This document shows positions 12,150 to 21,735 of a stretch of DNA of 64,000 nucleotides, piece after piece. Within the stretch, counting starts at the first letter, position 1. Every line of letters starts with the position of its first letter. This DNA is from Gerris lacustris (Eukaryota > Arthropoda > Insecta > Hemiptera > Gerridae). Position numbers and translations under genes: made by a program. The DNA is taken from NCBI GenBank assembly GCA_951217055.1, contig OX578284.1, forward strand, positions 48,900,177 through 48,964,176. Direction: 5' to 3'. Under the pieces are notes generated by a model, which saw only the letters and a list, made by a program, of their open reading frames with translations, did not search any database and had not been told where the DNA came from.

Positions 12150-13220
12150 TGCTTCAGCTCTTTTCTGTGTTAAGAACGTTTGTATTATGCATAACAAAGA
12201 GTGTATAAACAGTAAATTTGAAATATTAATTTAAATAATTCACATAAACATAGCCAGATATTCTCCTGAACATTGCTAACGATATTCCCTGAGTTAAGAA
12301 CGTTTGGTAGGTACAGAGCAAAGAGTGTGTAGAAATAGTGAAATTTAAATATACATTTGAATAAATCACATAAATAAATCCAGATATTCCCCTGAACATT
12401 GCTAAAGATATTCCCTGAGTTAAGAACGTTTGGTAGGTACAGAGCAAAGAGTGTGTAGAAATAGTGAAATTTAAATATACATTTGAATAATTCACATAAA
12501 TAAATCCAGATAATCCCCTGAACATTGCTAAAGATATTCCCTGAGTTAAGAACGTTTGGTAGGTACAGAGCAAAGAGTGTGTAGAAATAGTGAAATTTAA
12601 ATATACATTTGAATAATTCACATAAATAAATCCAGATAATCCCCTGAACATTGCTAAAGATATTCCCTGAGTTAAGAACGTTTGGTAGGTACAGAGCAAA
12701 GAGTGTGTAGAAATAGTGAAATTTAAATATACATTTGAATAATTCACATAAATAAATCCAGATAATCCCCTGAACATTGCTAAAGATATTCCCTGAGTTA
12801 AGAACGTTTGCAAGGTACAGAGCGAAGATTGTGTAGAAATAGTGAATTTTAAAAATTCAAAAAAAAAACAAAGTCATCTATTCTCCTGAAAATTGCTAAC
12901 GATATTCCCTGAGTTAAGAACGTTTGCAAGGTACAGAGCAAAGAGTGTGTATAAATAGTGAATTTAAAATGTAAAATTAAATAATTTTTAAAAAACAAAG
13001 TCATCAATTCTACTAAACATAGGTGACGATCTTCATTGTGTTGAGAACGTTTTTGTAAGATACATACCAGAGTTTTTATTAAAATTTTACATATAAATTA
13101 CTTGCAATTCATTTTGCAATACGTAATAGTGGTAATAATGTTAATATGACATGGCTTACATAGCAAAGAGTGTGTAAAAGTAGTAAATTTGTAATATAAA
13201 TTAAAATAATTAAATATAAA
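12150..13220. repeat. 126-bp satellite array, about 7-8 units
   Basis: The unit begins GTTAAGAACGTTTGG.AGGTA and includes GAGCAAAGAGTGTGTAGAAA and CCCTGAACATTGCTAA. The central units (about 12290-12800) are nearly identical; the outer ones (12150, 12890, 13020, 13150) are progressively diverged and degraded. The 126-bp period is a multiple of three, so the minus strand stays open for 195 codons as a perfect 42-residue repeat. That is a consequence of the period, not evidence of a gene. Confidence 0.95.
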
Positions 13221-13566
13221 TATTTAATTTTAATATTCAATTTAATTCAAATTATAATTATTATTAACTACGGGAAACAGACAGAGAAAAATACACTCCA
13301 GCGCCGGGATTTGAACCACGGGCCTCTATATTTCCAGTATAGATATAGAGGAATATACTGGAAATATAGACTCTATACTGTAAATAAATATAGACTATAC
13401 TCTAGAAATATGGGCTCTATACTGGAAATATAGAGGCCCGTGGTTCAAATCCCGACGCTGGAGTGTATTTTTCTCTGTCTGTTTCCCTTAGTTAATAATA
13501 ATTATAATTTGAATTAAATTGAATATTAAAATTAAATATTTATATTTAATTATTTTAATTTATATT
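13193..13566. repeat. 374-bp palindrome built from an S-family repeat and satellite edge
   Basis: The arms (about 13193-13335 and 13425-13566) are near-perfect inverted copies. Each contains the S repeat 3' half (B-box region GGATTTGAACCACGGGCC, CAGACAGAGAAAAATA tract, AATTATAATTATTATTAAC tail) and then continues outward into AT-rich sequence that on the left is the last satellite unit. The spacer holds several short inverted pieces of TCTATACTGGAAATATAG. Confidence 0.88.
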
Positions 13567-13587
13567 GAACACACATTTATTTACACC

Positions 13588-13860
13588 TATATCTTCAAAA
13601 ATACTCATCTGGTGTTTAAGAAATTTTGATGGTTCGTCGAAAATAGCCCGCAGATAGCCCCAGATTAATTTCAACCGTCTACACTCTTTAAATTTTACTA
13701 AACTGAAATTTTTATTCTTGTAAAAAAACCCAACAATTTCAACAGATTTTTACAAAAAGGGGAATCAATTGTAAAATTAGACAATAATGGGCTGTAAAAG
13801 CATACATTAATAATGTACGTGATACGATGCGAGGAAGCTTGCACTAATTGACTGCATATT
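13588..13860 (+). mobile_element. C-family repeat, 5'-truncated copy
   Basis: Aligns with the 3' half of the C copies at 17037-17612 and 39975-40578: CATTTATTTACACCTATATC, AGCCCGCAGATAGCCCCAGA, then TGATACGATGCGAGGAAGCT. It lacks the hairpin head and CTGT tract. Confidence 0.75.
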
Positions 13861-13891
13861 TTTTTACTTCCCTACTATACTCTCGCATTTT

Positions 13892-14115
13892 TTACTACGT
13901 TTCTATTAGCTTGCTTTCTTGTTTGTTTGTTTGTCCGGTACAAATCTGGCAATCGATTTCTAACTAACTTCCCGAATAGCTAGACATTTGTGACTTTTAG
14001 CATAGCTCAGAACACGACGACAATGCATTATTTTAATACTTTTAGCCATCTTTCAGAAGAATTTAATTAGTTTTCAGCAAATTTTGCTGTACGGAAAGTT
14101 AGTTCGGAAAAAATC
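13892..14115 (+). mobile_element. J-family repeat, copy 1
   Basis: Matches 15748-15995 over about 220 bp in the same orientation: TTTTTACTACGTTT, CTTGCTTTC, a TTGT-rich tract, ACTTCCCGA.TA.CTAGACAT, AGAACACGA.GACAATGCATT and TTTTCAGCAAATTTTGCTGT. Non-coding; its layout (short-period tract then conserved body) recalls families C-F. Confidence 0.75.
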
Positions 14116-14637
14116 CGCAAGTTATTTCATTTGTTTTGCCATGTCCAATATTTACGCAATCTTCATTTTGACGGCTCTCAAATTTGTGATAGATAAACAT
14201 TGAATGACAGCAAAACAGGAAAAATCGATTATTATTTATATTATTTCAAAAATATCGATGGCACGCTTTAGATTTGGTGTTGGGGAGATCCGTTGTACAA
14301 AGATTTATCCTTTTATAGGTTTAAGATCAGCTCTCTAGATGGTTGTCATTTATGTGAAGTAAATAAATTCGGAACTATTTTTTTTTTTCACTAACATTAT
14401 ATATTATATAACAATAACAATTATATTATCAACATTAGATACGATTCAACAGAAAATTTAAAAACGTAGTATATAAAAAGTTCTTTTTATCTTGAAATTA
14501 TTAATATATTTATTTTGCAGCTCCATCGTAACAATTTTACAATTTATATTATTCTTGCATAATTTAGTTACCTCTGAAGTATTATGATCATTCTGATGAA
14601 CGAAATTTTTAAGTGTCTTAAAAATTTAAAATTCCTT
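14116..14637. other. No recognised feature
   Basis: AT-rich with a T-run near 14375. Nothing assigned. Confidence 0.45.
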
Positions 14638-15083
14638 TCAGAAATCCATTTCAGACTTCATCAAATATTTATCATAATAATAACTTTTCTTCGGCGGAGA
14701 ATCGAACCCGGCCTCTCCGTCCGCGTTTAAGGCTTTTTTCCCAGCAACTAGATTTTTCCTGAGAAAACGGCTTATATCGCTAGTTTCGTATTTGAATGGA
14801 CTACATTTTAGAATTTTGGGGGGTAACGGTAACACCCTTAAATTTGGAGCTAAAATTCTTTTCTCTGTTTCGCCTCAGGGTATGACTTTCATGAACATGT
14901 TTGTCAAATTTCGTCAAAATCGGGCTAGTAGATTAGGCTCCACGCGTTTGCACACTCGACAGAAGACAGACAAACATTCTTTAAAAACCACTTTTTGGAC
15001 TCAGGGAACCTCAAACCGTGTAAATCCACCAAAATCTCGAAAATCGAATTTCGCGTCATCACAATACTTTCTCTTTATATAAT
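14638..15083 (-). mobile_element. D-family repeat (fullest uninterrupted copy)
   Basis: On the minus strand: degraded hairpin start (about 15083), GACGCGAAATTCGATTTTCG, GGTTCCCTGAGTCCAAAAA, GTCTGTCTTCTGTCGAGTGT, the core CCGATTTTGACGAAATTTGA, a CCCCCCAAAATTC block, and finally a tRNA-like B-box region (GGCCGGGTTCGATTCTCCGC) with tail to 14638. The open frames on both strands inside it are not protein-like. Confidence 0.75.
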
Positions 15084-15526
15084 AAAGTAAAAACTGTGAG
15101 CTAATCATTAAGATACATTACTGCTAATGTCAATCTTATTTATTATGTATAGCTAATTTTAACACTTCAATATTGTTGCATTAATTAATTTTATTAGACT
15201 ATTACTAATACTACAGTACCTTTTGCATGTGATGAAAAACAGATTGCATGCGTAAAAGACATTAGTTGTCTTTAAAGCCTGCTCTCAAACCACCTTTTTG
15301 CATTAACTTAGGTCAAAGTAGATTAGATTTGACCCTTTCCCTTCAAAAGAAATGAAAAAGGTGACTTTGAGATTACGGTTGTTACTAGAATTACCTCGTT
15401 GACTTAAGTATTATTATGCAAATCCAAATTATGATCATGTAGTTATAATTTAATCAACAATGTTCATTTAACAATTATAGTGATTACGTATAAGTATACT
15501 TGTATGTGTTATCAAATAAAATCTTG
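15084..15526. other. No recognised feature
   Basis: AT-rich; no repeat or coding pattern recognised. Confidence 0.45.
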
Positions 15527-15747
15527 TTTTAAATCAAATTATAATTATTATTAACAACTGGAGACAGTAGCTTAGTTGGTCAGAGCATCTGCACTGGAAA
15601 TACAGGAGGCCCGTAGTTCGAATCCCGGCGCTAGGGTTTATTTTTCTCTGTCTGTCTCCCGTTGTTAATAATAATTATAATTTGATTTACATTAAAATTT
15701 AAACTTTCCGTTGTATGAATACTACCCAAAACTTAAAATTATTAATT
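15527..15747 (+). mobile_element. S-family tRNA-like SINE, with inverted copy of its own 3' tail
   Basis: Contains an A-box-like GTAGCTTAGTTGGTCAGAGC (about 15568) and a B-box-like TAGTTCGAATCCCGGC, then TTTTTCTCTGTCTGTCTCCC and the tail GTTGTTAATAATAATTATAA. Directly upstream (15535-15565) lies the inverted tail, so the copy has terminal inverted repeats, unlike S copies at 18751 and 23476. Confidence 0.75.
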
Positions 15748-15995
15748 TTTACTACGTTTTTATTCGCTTGCTTTCATGTTTTTTTTTTTTTTTTGTTGGT
15801 AGGGGTGTCCAGTACAAATCTTGCAATCTATTTTTAACAAACTTCCCGAGTAACTAGACATCTGAAACTTTTAGAATAGATCAGAACACGATGACAATGC
15901 ATTATTTTTTTATACTTTTAGCCATATTTCTACAGAATTTAATTCGTTTTCAGCAAATTTTGCTGTATGGAAAGTTATTTCGGAAAAAATCCGAG
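15748..15995 (+). mobile_element. J-family repeat, copy 2
   Basis: Second copy of the 13892-14115 sequence, same strand, with a T16 run and a short insertion (GTTGGTAGGGGT) in place of the TTGT tract. Confidence 0.75.
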
Positions 15996-16114
15996 TTTAA
16001 TTTTCAGTTAATTTTTATTAGTTAATAGTTAAAGCATATGATTGTAGAGAAGAAAATAACTGTCCCATCAGACCTCCGTCGGCGAATCTCCAATTAAAAT
16101 ATTATTTAAAAAAA

Positions 16115-16655
16115 TATAAATCACTGACACTAAAAAACTTCTGCTTGTATCAGGTTGAAATTTTACATGCCTGTTTCAATTGTACTTTAGACGATGTGTA
16201 TGAAGTTTTATTGAAATCGTTACGTTAGAACGTAAGATATCGGTAAAAACGTTGTTTTCTTTATTTAAAACGTTTAGGTCCGCTTTAATAAATTTAGCGA
16301 TCTTTATCACTTCATAGCAGTGTCGGTGTTCGTTTTACTAAAAAAAAATATTTATAAAAGTTGTTTGTCTCATTAAATTGACGAAGTTAGAATTTTTTCC
16401 CGTCCAAAAAAATCAATTTTAAATTTGAAGCTTACGTTTATGCGAGCGTTGCGCGTGAACGCTTGGGCGGATTACTTTGTCCAACGAACTTAGCCTGGGC
16501 ATTTGTAAAATGAACATGTGTACCAAATTTCAACTAACTCTGTGATCTTTTACTCAAGTTATTGTCATCGGTAGATTTCGTGACGGATTTTGCGTGACGG
16601 TGATTTTGTGACGGTGATTTCTTGACGGTTATTTGCTTCTCTTAATTTTCTCTCT

Positions 16656-16701
<46 letters not shown>

Positions 16702-16905
16702 TTATTCTTATTATGTAAGCGAGGTCGAATCACTCCCCCTCACGGCTGTGGCCATAGGGGAATAAGATACATTGAAGTATTATATGTAAACTTTTTTCAA
16801 ATATATCTCTTTTTCTTCTTCTTCTTCTTCTTCTTGACGGTTATTCTGTGACGGTGATTTCGTGACGGTGATTTCGTGACGGTGATTTTGGTCGTTTTTT
16901 TCGGA
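16115..16905 (-). mobile_element. F-family repeat with GTGACGGTGATTT satellite edge
   Basis: On the minus strand it carries the F modules seen at 53920-54470: ACTTGAGTAAAAGATCACAG, the core-like GTTGAAATTTGGTAC, CGTTCACGCGCAACGCTCGC, AGCGGACCTAAACG and TTCAACCTGATACAAGCAG. On its right side (16575-16635 and 16846-16890) are copies of a 13-bp unit GTGACGGTGATTT, interrupted by the insertion below. A related arrangement ends the copy at 61300-61690. Confidence 0.65.
16634..16830 (-). mobile_element. Short retroposon insertion flanked by 15-bp direct repeats
   Basis: The 15-bp sequence TTCTTGACGGTTATT occurs at 16619-16633 and 16831-16845, breaking a GTGACGGTGATTT array. On the minus strand the insert runs from (GAA)n through GCCACAGCCGTGAGGGGGAG to a long A-run (T tract 16661-16694). 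This looks like a LINE/SINE 3' end with poly(A). The TTC microsatellite could inflate the duplication by a few bases. Confidence 0.65.
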
Positions 16906-17036
16906 TTTACTCCAGGGCTCCAGAACGTACCTTCTGAACGTAATATTCTGTTGAATATTTGATTTAAATATCTTCAAATAAACAATAAATAAAATTTTTT
17001 CAAGATTGCACTAAACTATGCAAAATTAATTATTAT

Positions 17037-17612
17037 TGCTCCCGAGCACACCGAAGGTAACGGACGCTATGTGACCGTTTTGAAGAACAAAAATATTTTA
17101 TGATTCCGATTTCTGTATCAGAAATCAGGGAACACTTTTAGTTCCGCGTCTTTCTGTCGGTCTATCGCTCAATTTTTGCGAACCAACATAATATCTTAAA
17201 ACTACACGTCCGATGTAAATGAAATTTATATGTTAGGTCATAACTAGCCCATTGTTGGTCCCATATAAGTTTCAACCTTCTGCGCTCATTTGTTTCTCTT
17301 CCACATGCGCTCAAACATACATTTATTTACACATATAGCTTCAAAAGTACTTATCTGATTTGTATGAAACTTTTATAGATAATCAAAAGTAGCCCGCAGA
17401 TAGCCCCAGATTAGTTTGAACCGTCCGAGCTCTTTAACTTTTGCTAAATTGATACTTTAATTCATTTAAAAAATCAAAACAATTTGACAGATTAAAAAAA
17501 AGGGGGAAAAATTAAACAAATTAGACAATAATGGCTTGTAAAAGCATAAAATCATTAAAGTACGTGATATGATGCGAGGAAGCTATGTGTCACATCAATT
17601 GGCAGTCTATTT
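17037..17612 (+). mobile_element. C-family repeat, near-complete copy
   Basis: Starts with the (here degraded) hairpin head CCCGAGCACACCGAAGGTAA, then GATTTCTGTATCAGAAATCA, CTTTCTGTCGGTCTATCGCT, the core CCGATGTAAATGAAATTTAT, AGCCCGCAGATAGCCCCAGA and the end GATGCGAGGAAGCTATGTGT, CAATTGGCAGTCTATTTTTT. Other copies: 39975-40578 (+), 52395-52970 (-), 55830-56427 (-). About 580 bp, no ORF. Confidence 0.8.
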
Positions 17613-17990
17613 TTTAAGATGACCACCATAGAAACTCCCATATCTAACTTATTTATATTAGAATAAAATAAACTGCCTCTTTAAGTAAAGATTGGGTCTT
17701 TTATGTGGAGAGACAGTTTATGTTATTCTTTTAAGATGACCACCATAGAAGCTCCCGTAACTAACTTATTTTATTGGAATAACATAAACTTCCTCTTTAC
17801 GGAAAGATTGGGTCTTTTATGTGGAGAGACAGTTTATGTTATTCTTTTAAGATGACCACCATAGAAGCTCCCGTAACTAACATATTTATATTGGAATAAC
17901 ATAAACTGCCTCTTTACGGAAAGATTGGGTCTCTTACCTGGAGAGACAGTTTGTGTTATTCTTTTAAGATGATTACCATGAAGAAGCTTC
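17613..17990 (+). repeat. Tandem repeat of about 115 bp, 3.3 copies
   Basis: Units begin TTTTAAGATGACCACCATAG at about 17615, 17733 and 17845, with a partial at 17961, and include AAAGATTGGGTCTTTTATGT and GGAGAGACAGTTTATGTTAT. It abuts the 3' end of the C repeat exactly, so it may have expanded from the insertion junction. Confidence 0.88.
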
Positions 17991-17999
17991 CGATATCTA

Positions 18000-18203
18000 T
18001 CTTATTTTGATTTAATTCATACCTCTAGAATCAATCGATAATTTAGATATTAGCGAATTTTCGAAGAAAATTAAGCTATTGCGATGGCTTCAAAATTTTT
18101 ATAATGCGAATTTTTGAAAATATTTACTCAATGGAAATCAGTTTTAGACCATTCTGAATCGATTCCTAAAATGTAACACTTTTTTTTTTATATATGTATG
18201 TAT

Positions 18204-18284
<81 letters not shown>

Positions 18285-18740
18285 CACTCCAGACGATATC
18301 TCCCCTTAGATTTAAAATGTCAATAATATCAAAAGAAAGGATGAGTTTGTTGGCCAGAATTTTTGGAGTTTATTTAGTGGTAAATTTTGACAATTTAAGG
18401 TCACAAATAGTATAAAAACGTGTGTTTTCCATTTTACTCCCCTCTTATATGAAAATATGATAAAAGTGTACATAACAACAATTACTGTACTCTTAAAGAG
18501 CTTTCCAACGACATGCATCTTGAAGGGTAAATACTATTGTGACTTTCGTATCCCGTACCCCTGTGTACCAATTTTTTTTTTCTCACCCATCCAAATTCTA
18601 AACCAAAATTGTCCTATATTATCATAAGCCAACAATCCGCAGATTTCTTTGATAATTTGCTCATTTACTCGTGGTGCATGACTAGATTTTTTTAAAATCA
18701 TCTACCTTTGAATATTTGATTTAAATGTCCTCAAATAAAC
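18000..18740. other. AT-rich with an (AT)n tract at 18207-18281
   Basis: The (AT)n run is about 75 bp. The segment 18707-18740 (TTGAATATTTGATTTAAAT...) is a second copy of 16950-16985, used in findings as flanking target sequence. Nothing else assigned. Confidence 0.5.
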
Positions 18741-18919
18741 AAAATAAAGTAATTATAAGCGTTATTTCTCGGTCTAGTTCTATGTCATTAATGTTGACTT
18801 CTCAGATTTGTGGAAAATTGAAAGCTTAAATTCGGGACAAGGTATTATTAACGTCAGAGGAACTTATTCTCCTGCGTAGCTTAGTTGGTAGAGCGCTATA
18901 CCGGAAATATAGAGGCCTG

Positions 18920-19627
18920 CAAAAAATCAGACCAGCTATTACTTACGCTTGTCCAGTCTGGAGCTCTACGTCCAATTCAAATCTTAAGACCCTCCAAATT
19001 TTTCAAAATAAATGCTGCAGAATCATAGGTCGTTTTCCCATGTTCACAAAAATCAGTAAAATGCACTCCACACTAAATCTACCCGAAATTAAACCATATA
19101 TTCACCAATTAACAGACACATTTTTTAAGCAATGCCAAGAAAACTCCACAAATCCCCTTATAAACACTCTTGGAAACTATAACATAGATAGTCTCTCTAT
19201 AAAATACAAAAAATATAAACATAAAAGAATTAAACACATACTTCTATAAATAAACAAATAGTCATTATCTGCTAACTCTTGTTATCTTAATATTAGATAA
19301 GATATATATTTAGATGTAAATAATATAATATATAGTCATTGTTTTGTTTTGTTATTTTTTATATTTAACTAGATGTTTACAATTTATTTATTCCATGTTA
19401 CCATGAACTTTAATAATCTAGAATGCCAAAGGGTTTTTGTTGAGACTGTTTTCCCTTTATTTTATTTATTTATTGTTATCAACTAGTAAGAAATTTAATT
19501 ATACTTATTATTGTCATTGCCCCAAGGAAAAAACAAAATTCTGTTTGGTACTGGGTTTGCTACAAAAATGTATTTATTAAAATGTAAATCTGTATGTGAC
19601 GACATCAATAAAGAAATTTTAATTTTT
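18920..19627 (+). mobile_element. 5'-truncated jockey-type LINE with 14-bp target-site duplication
   Basis: The 14-bp AATATAGAGGCCTG lies at 18906-18919 and 19628-19641, splitting an S element between its A- and B-box regions. The insert keeps the last 108 codons of ORF2 and an AT-rich 3' UTR ending TAAAGAAATTTTAATTTTT. Clean duplications and an intact reading frame indicate a comparatively young insertion. Confidence 0.88.
18926..19249 (+). pseudogene. C-terminal 108 codons of jockey-type LINE ORF2
   Basis: An open frame from 18926 to TAA ending 19249 reads IRPAITYACPVWSSTSNSN, then LKTLQIFQNKCCRIIGRFP, and finishes in a lysine-rich tail. RPaitYacPvWss.......L...Qnk.lRii...P is the standard thumb/C-terminal region of jockey-clade reverse transcriptases. 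There is no in-frame ATG at the start because the copy is 5'-truncated, so it is a non-functional fragment although undisrupted. Confidence 0.88.
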
Positions 19628-19780
19628 AATATAGAGGCCTGTGGTTCAAATCCCAGCGCTGGAGTGTATTTTTCTCTGTCTGTTTCCCGTAGTTAATAAT
19701 AATTATAATTTGATTTAAATTAAAACTTAATCTTTCCGTAGTATGAATACTAACAAAATCGTAAAATATGAAAATAAAGT

Positions 19781-20520
19781 TAGTTAAGATTGCACTAAAC
19801 TATGCAAAATTAATTTTTCTATTAAACGTTACAAATGGTTCCCAACTAAAATTAGATAGCTTAAAGATATCTCATTTTTACAATTTTATTATCCGACGTG
19901 ATATATATATATTTATCTTTCTCCCAAAGCTCCTCTAACGTTTTATCTTAAAAGGTAGATGACGACGAAATGTCATTAAGTTTCCTTACAGTTTCTTAAC
20001 TTCATAAGAGTTGTTTGCTTCTTTCAAATTATTGATCCTTGTTTACCCTGTAATATTTTTCTACAAGACATGAAATATATATTTAAGTCTAGAGATATTA
20101 GATTCTGCTCTTCTTTACCCTTGAGAAATATTTCCCCTAAGAGTCTTCCTTAATTTATAAAGAGCTATATTAAATTTCTAAATGAATACTTTGCAAAAAA
20201 ACTTTGCATTTTAAAACAAATTACTCAGTTATATTTTATTTAAATATAAATTTTATTTAAACATTTTCCGTCTCGAATCACTTCTAGTTTTAGAAACATT
20301 GCAAGCTCCCTTCTTACTTAAAAATGTGTAATATACTTTGTATTGGTATGTACGATTAGAGTAATTACAATTTTAGTGTATTTGGCGCACTTTATGATCT
20401 GCCAATCATGATCTATAATTCTACAAAATAGTTTAAGTACATCTTGGTCGAATCAAAAACTTAAAATATTATTTAATATTTAGTCTGCCAAGAAGGATTT
20501 ATTATGTATAATACATTATA
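19781..20520. other. No gene recognised
   Basis: Begins with the resumed target sequence (AAGATTGCACTAAACTATGC at about 19788, also at 17004). The rest is AT-rich with no assignment. Confidence 0.45.
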
Positions 20521-20524
20521 TTCT

Positions 20525-20735
20525 ACCAGGGGTGCCCACGGGTGGGGGGTTGATGGCGCATGCTAAGCCGTGAGGATGTTTGTGGAGGATCCATTTTTGG
20601 AGAATTTTTCAGTGGAGAGCATTTTTGGGGGGAGGGGATTTATCAAATATTCCAGAGGATCTCAGACAGTGACTACGTTTTTTGGAGGGGATGCACCGTA
20701 AACCTTAGGGGGGGGGGGGGGGGGGGAGTCATTCC
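20525..20735 (+). repeat. G-rich repeat with GGGGTGCCCACGG end and a G-run
   Basis: Starts CCAGGGGTGCCCACGGGTGG and contains several 4-7 G runs, ending in a G-run at about 20709-20726. CAGGGGTGCCCA-like starts are common at hAT-type element ends, but no partner end or target duplication was found. Confidence 0.4.
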
Positions 20736-21460
20736 TGTCTGCAACTACCTTTTCTTTAAGACTTTGTTCCTCCTCTTGGTCTATTACAATTTTTCAAATG
20801 GAATAATTTAGTCTTGTTTATTGTTTATTGTGTGGGTGGACCAAAAAAATTAGCCGACGAATTAGGAAGAAAACAATTATCGTTAACTCAATATGCGGAC
20901 AGCCATCAAGTTTATTACAAGCTATTGAAAAAAATATCATTATCCTTTTTATCGAAAATATACTCTTATCTGCATCAGCTATTATTAGAAATAATTATAC
21001 ATAAAGATCAAATTATAACGTCATAGAAAGATGACATCATAGGAATGCTAATACCTATAATATAATCTATTTCCATGATTCAATAAGCTAGTACAATAAA
21101 ATTTTAAAAACTGTCACACTTATCTATTTCGTTGGCAGAAAAAAATCACTTCTATTTTTTAAAAAGTATATTACAATTTTCGATATTTTCCGCCAACATT
21201 TCTTCATGAAAATGGGGAAATTTATTTATTTATCGGCTAATGCAAAGCGGTTTTGTAAAACGAATAACTGATTATTGTGTTGTGGTCGGAAATACATAAT
21301 CGGTGCAAGTTTCTAATTAATCAGAAAGTGGGCCTAATCAGGATTGCAAGATTTGGAGAAAAACTCAAAACAAATTAATTAAATAATAGTTTATTAATGA
21401 ATTAATTAATGACTGCTTACTGTATTAACTTCGGAATATTGTTTTATCATCGGATTAAAA
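20736..21460. other. No recognised feature
   Basis: AT-rich with short unconvincing open frames. Nothing assigned. Confidence 0.45.
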
Positions 21461-21462
21461 AT

Positions 21463-21655
21463 AAGATATTATGGAATTTGAATTCACTATGACAATTTAT
21501 ATAAGAAAGTAAAAATGAGATATTATGAGATTTAAATTCAGTATTACAATTTATATAAGAAAGTAATAATGAGATATTATGGGATTTAAATTCAGTATTA
21601 CAATTTATTTAATAAAGTAAAAATAAGATATGGGATTTGAATTTAGTATTACAAG
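21463..21655 (+). repeat. About 55-bp tandem repeat, 3.5 copies
   Basis: The unit is AATGAGATATTATG.GATTTAAATTCAGTATTACAATTTATATAAGAAAGTA-like. The last unit has lost a TATTA. Confidence 0.9.
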
Positions 21656-21722
21656 GGGTACTCTTTTACTAAGTTTGCCAACATAACAGAGAAGAAAGAG
21701 ATGAGTAACTAAGTAAAAGAGT
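21656..21722. repeat. Mini-foldback with CTCTTTTACT ends
   Basis: TACTCTTTTACTAAGTT at the left is inverted as AACTAAGTAAAAGAGT at the right across 67 bp. Its ends resemble those of the 1-kb element that starts 14 bp later, so it may be a solo end pair of the same family. Confidence 0.6.
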
Positions 21723-21735
21723 CGCCCCCATACAT

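Larger units (their letters stand above)
18751..19770 (+). mobile_element. S-family SINE-like element (298 bp) split by a LINE insertion
   Basis: Flanked by the 10-bp direct repeat AAAATAAAGT (18741-18750 and 19771-19780). The left part (18751-18919) starts AATTATAAGCG, GTTATTTCTCGGTCTAGTTC and reaches the A-box-like TAGCTTAGTTGGTAGAGCGC. The right part (19642-19770) has the B-box-like TGGTTCAAATCCCAGCGC, TTTTTCTCTGTCTGTTTCCC and the AT-rich tail to CGTAGTATGAATACTA. The tRNA-like boxes lie in the middle of the element, unlike a standard tRNA-headed SINE. Interrupted by 18920-19627. Confidence 0.8.

Noticed and set aside
12226..12813. 195-codon minus-strand ORF with a 42-residue repeat
   Set aside because: Product of the 126-bp satellite period. 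Homogeneity is at DNA level, with no sign of codon-level selection.
15568..15640. Functional tRNA gene
   Set aside because: A- and B-box-like words are present but the arms do not form a cloverleaf, and the block is part of the dispersed S repeat.
20525..20735. Complete hAT element
   Set aside because: Only one CAGGGGTGCCCA-like end is visible; no partner end or 8-bp duplication was found.
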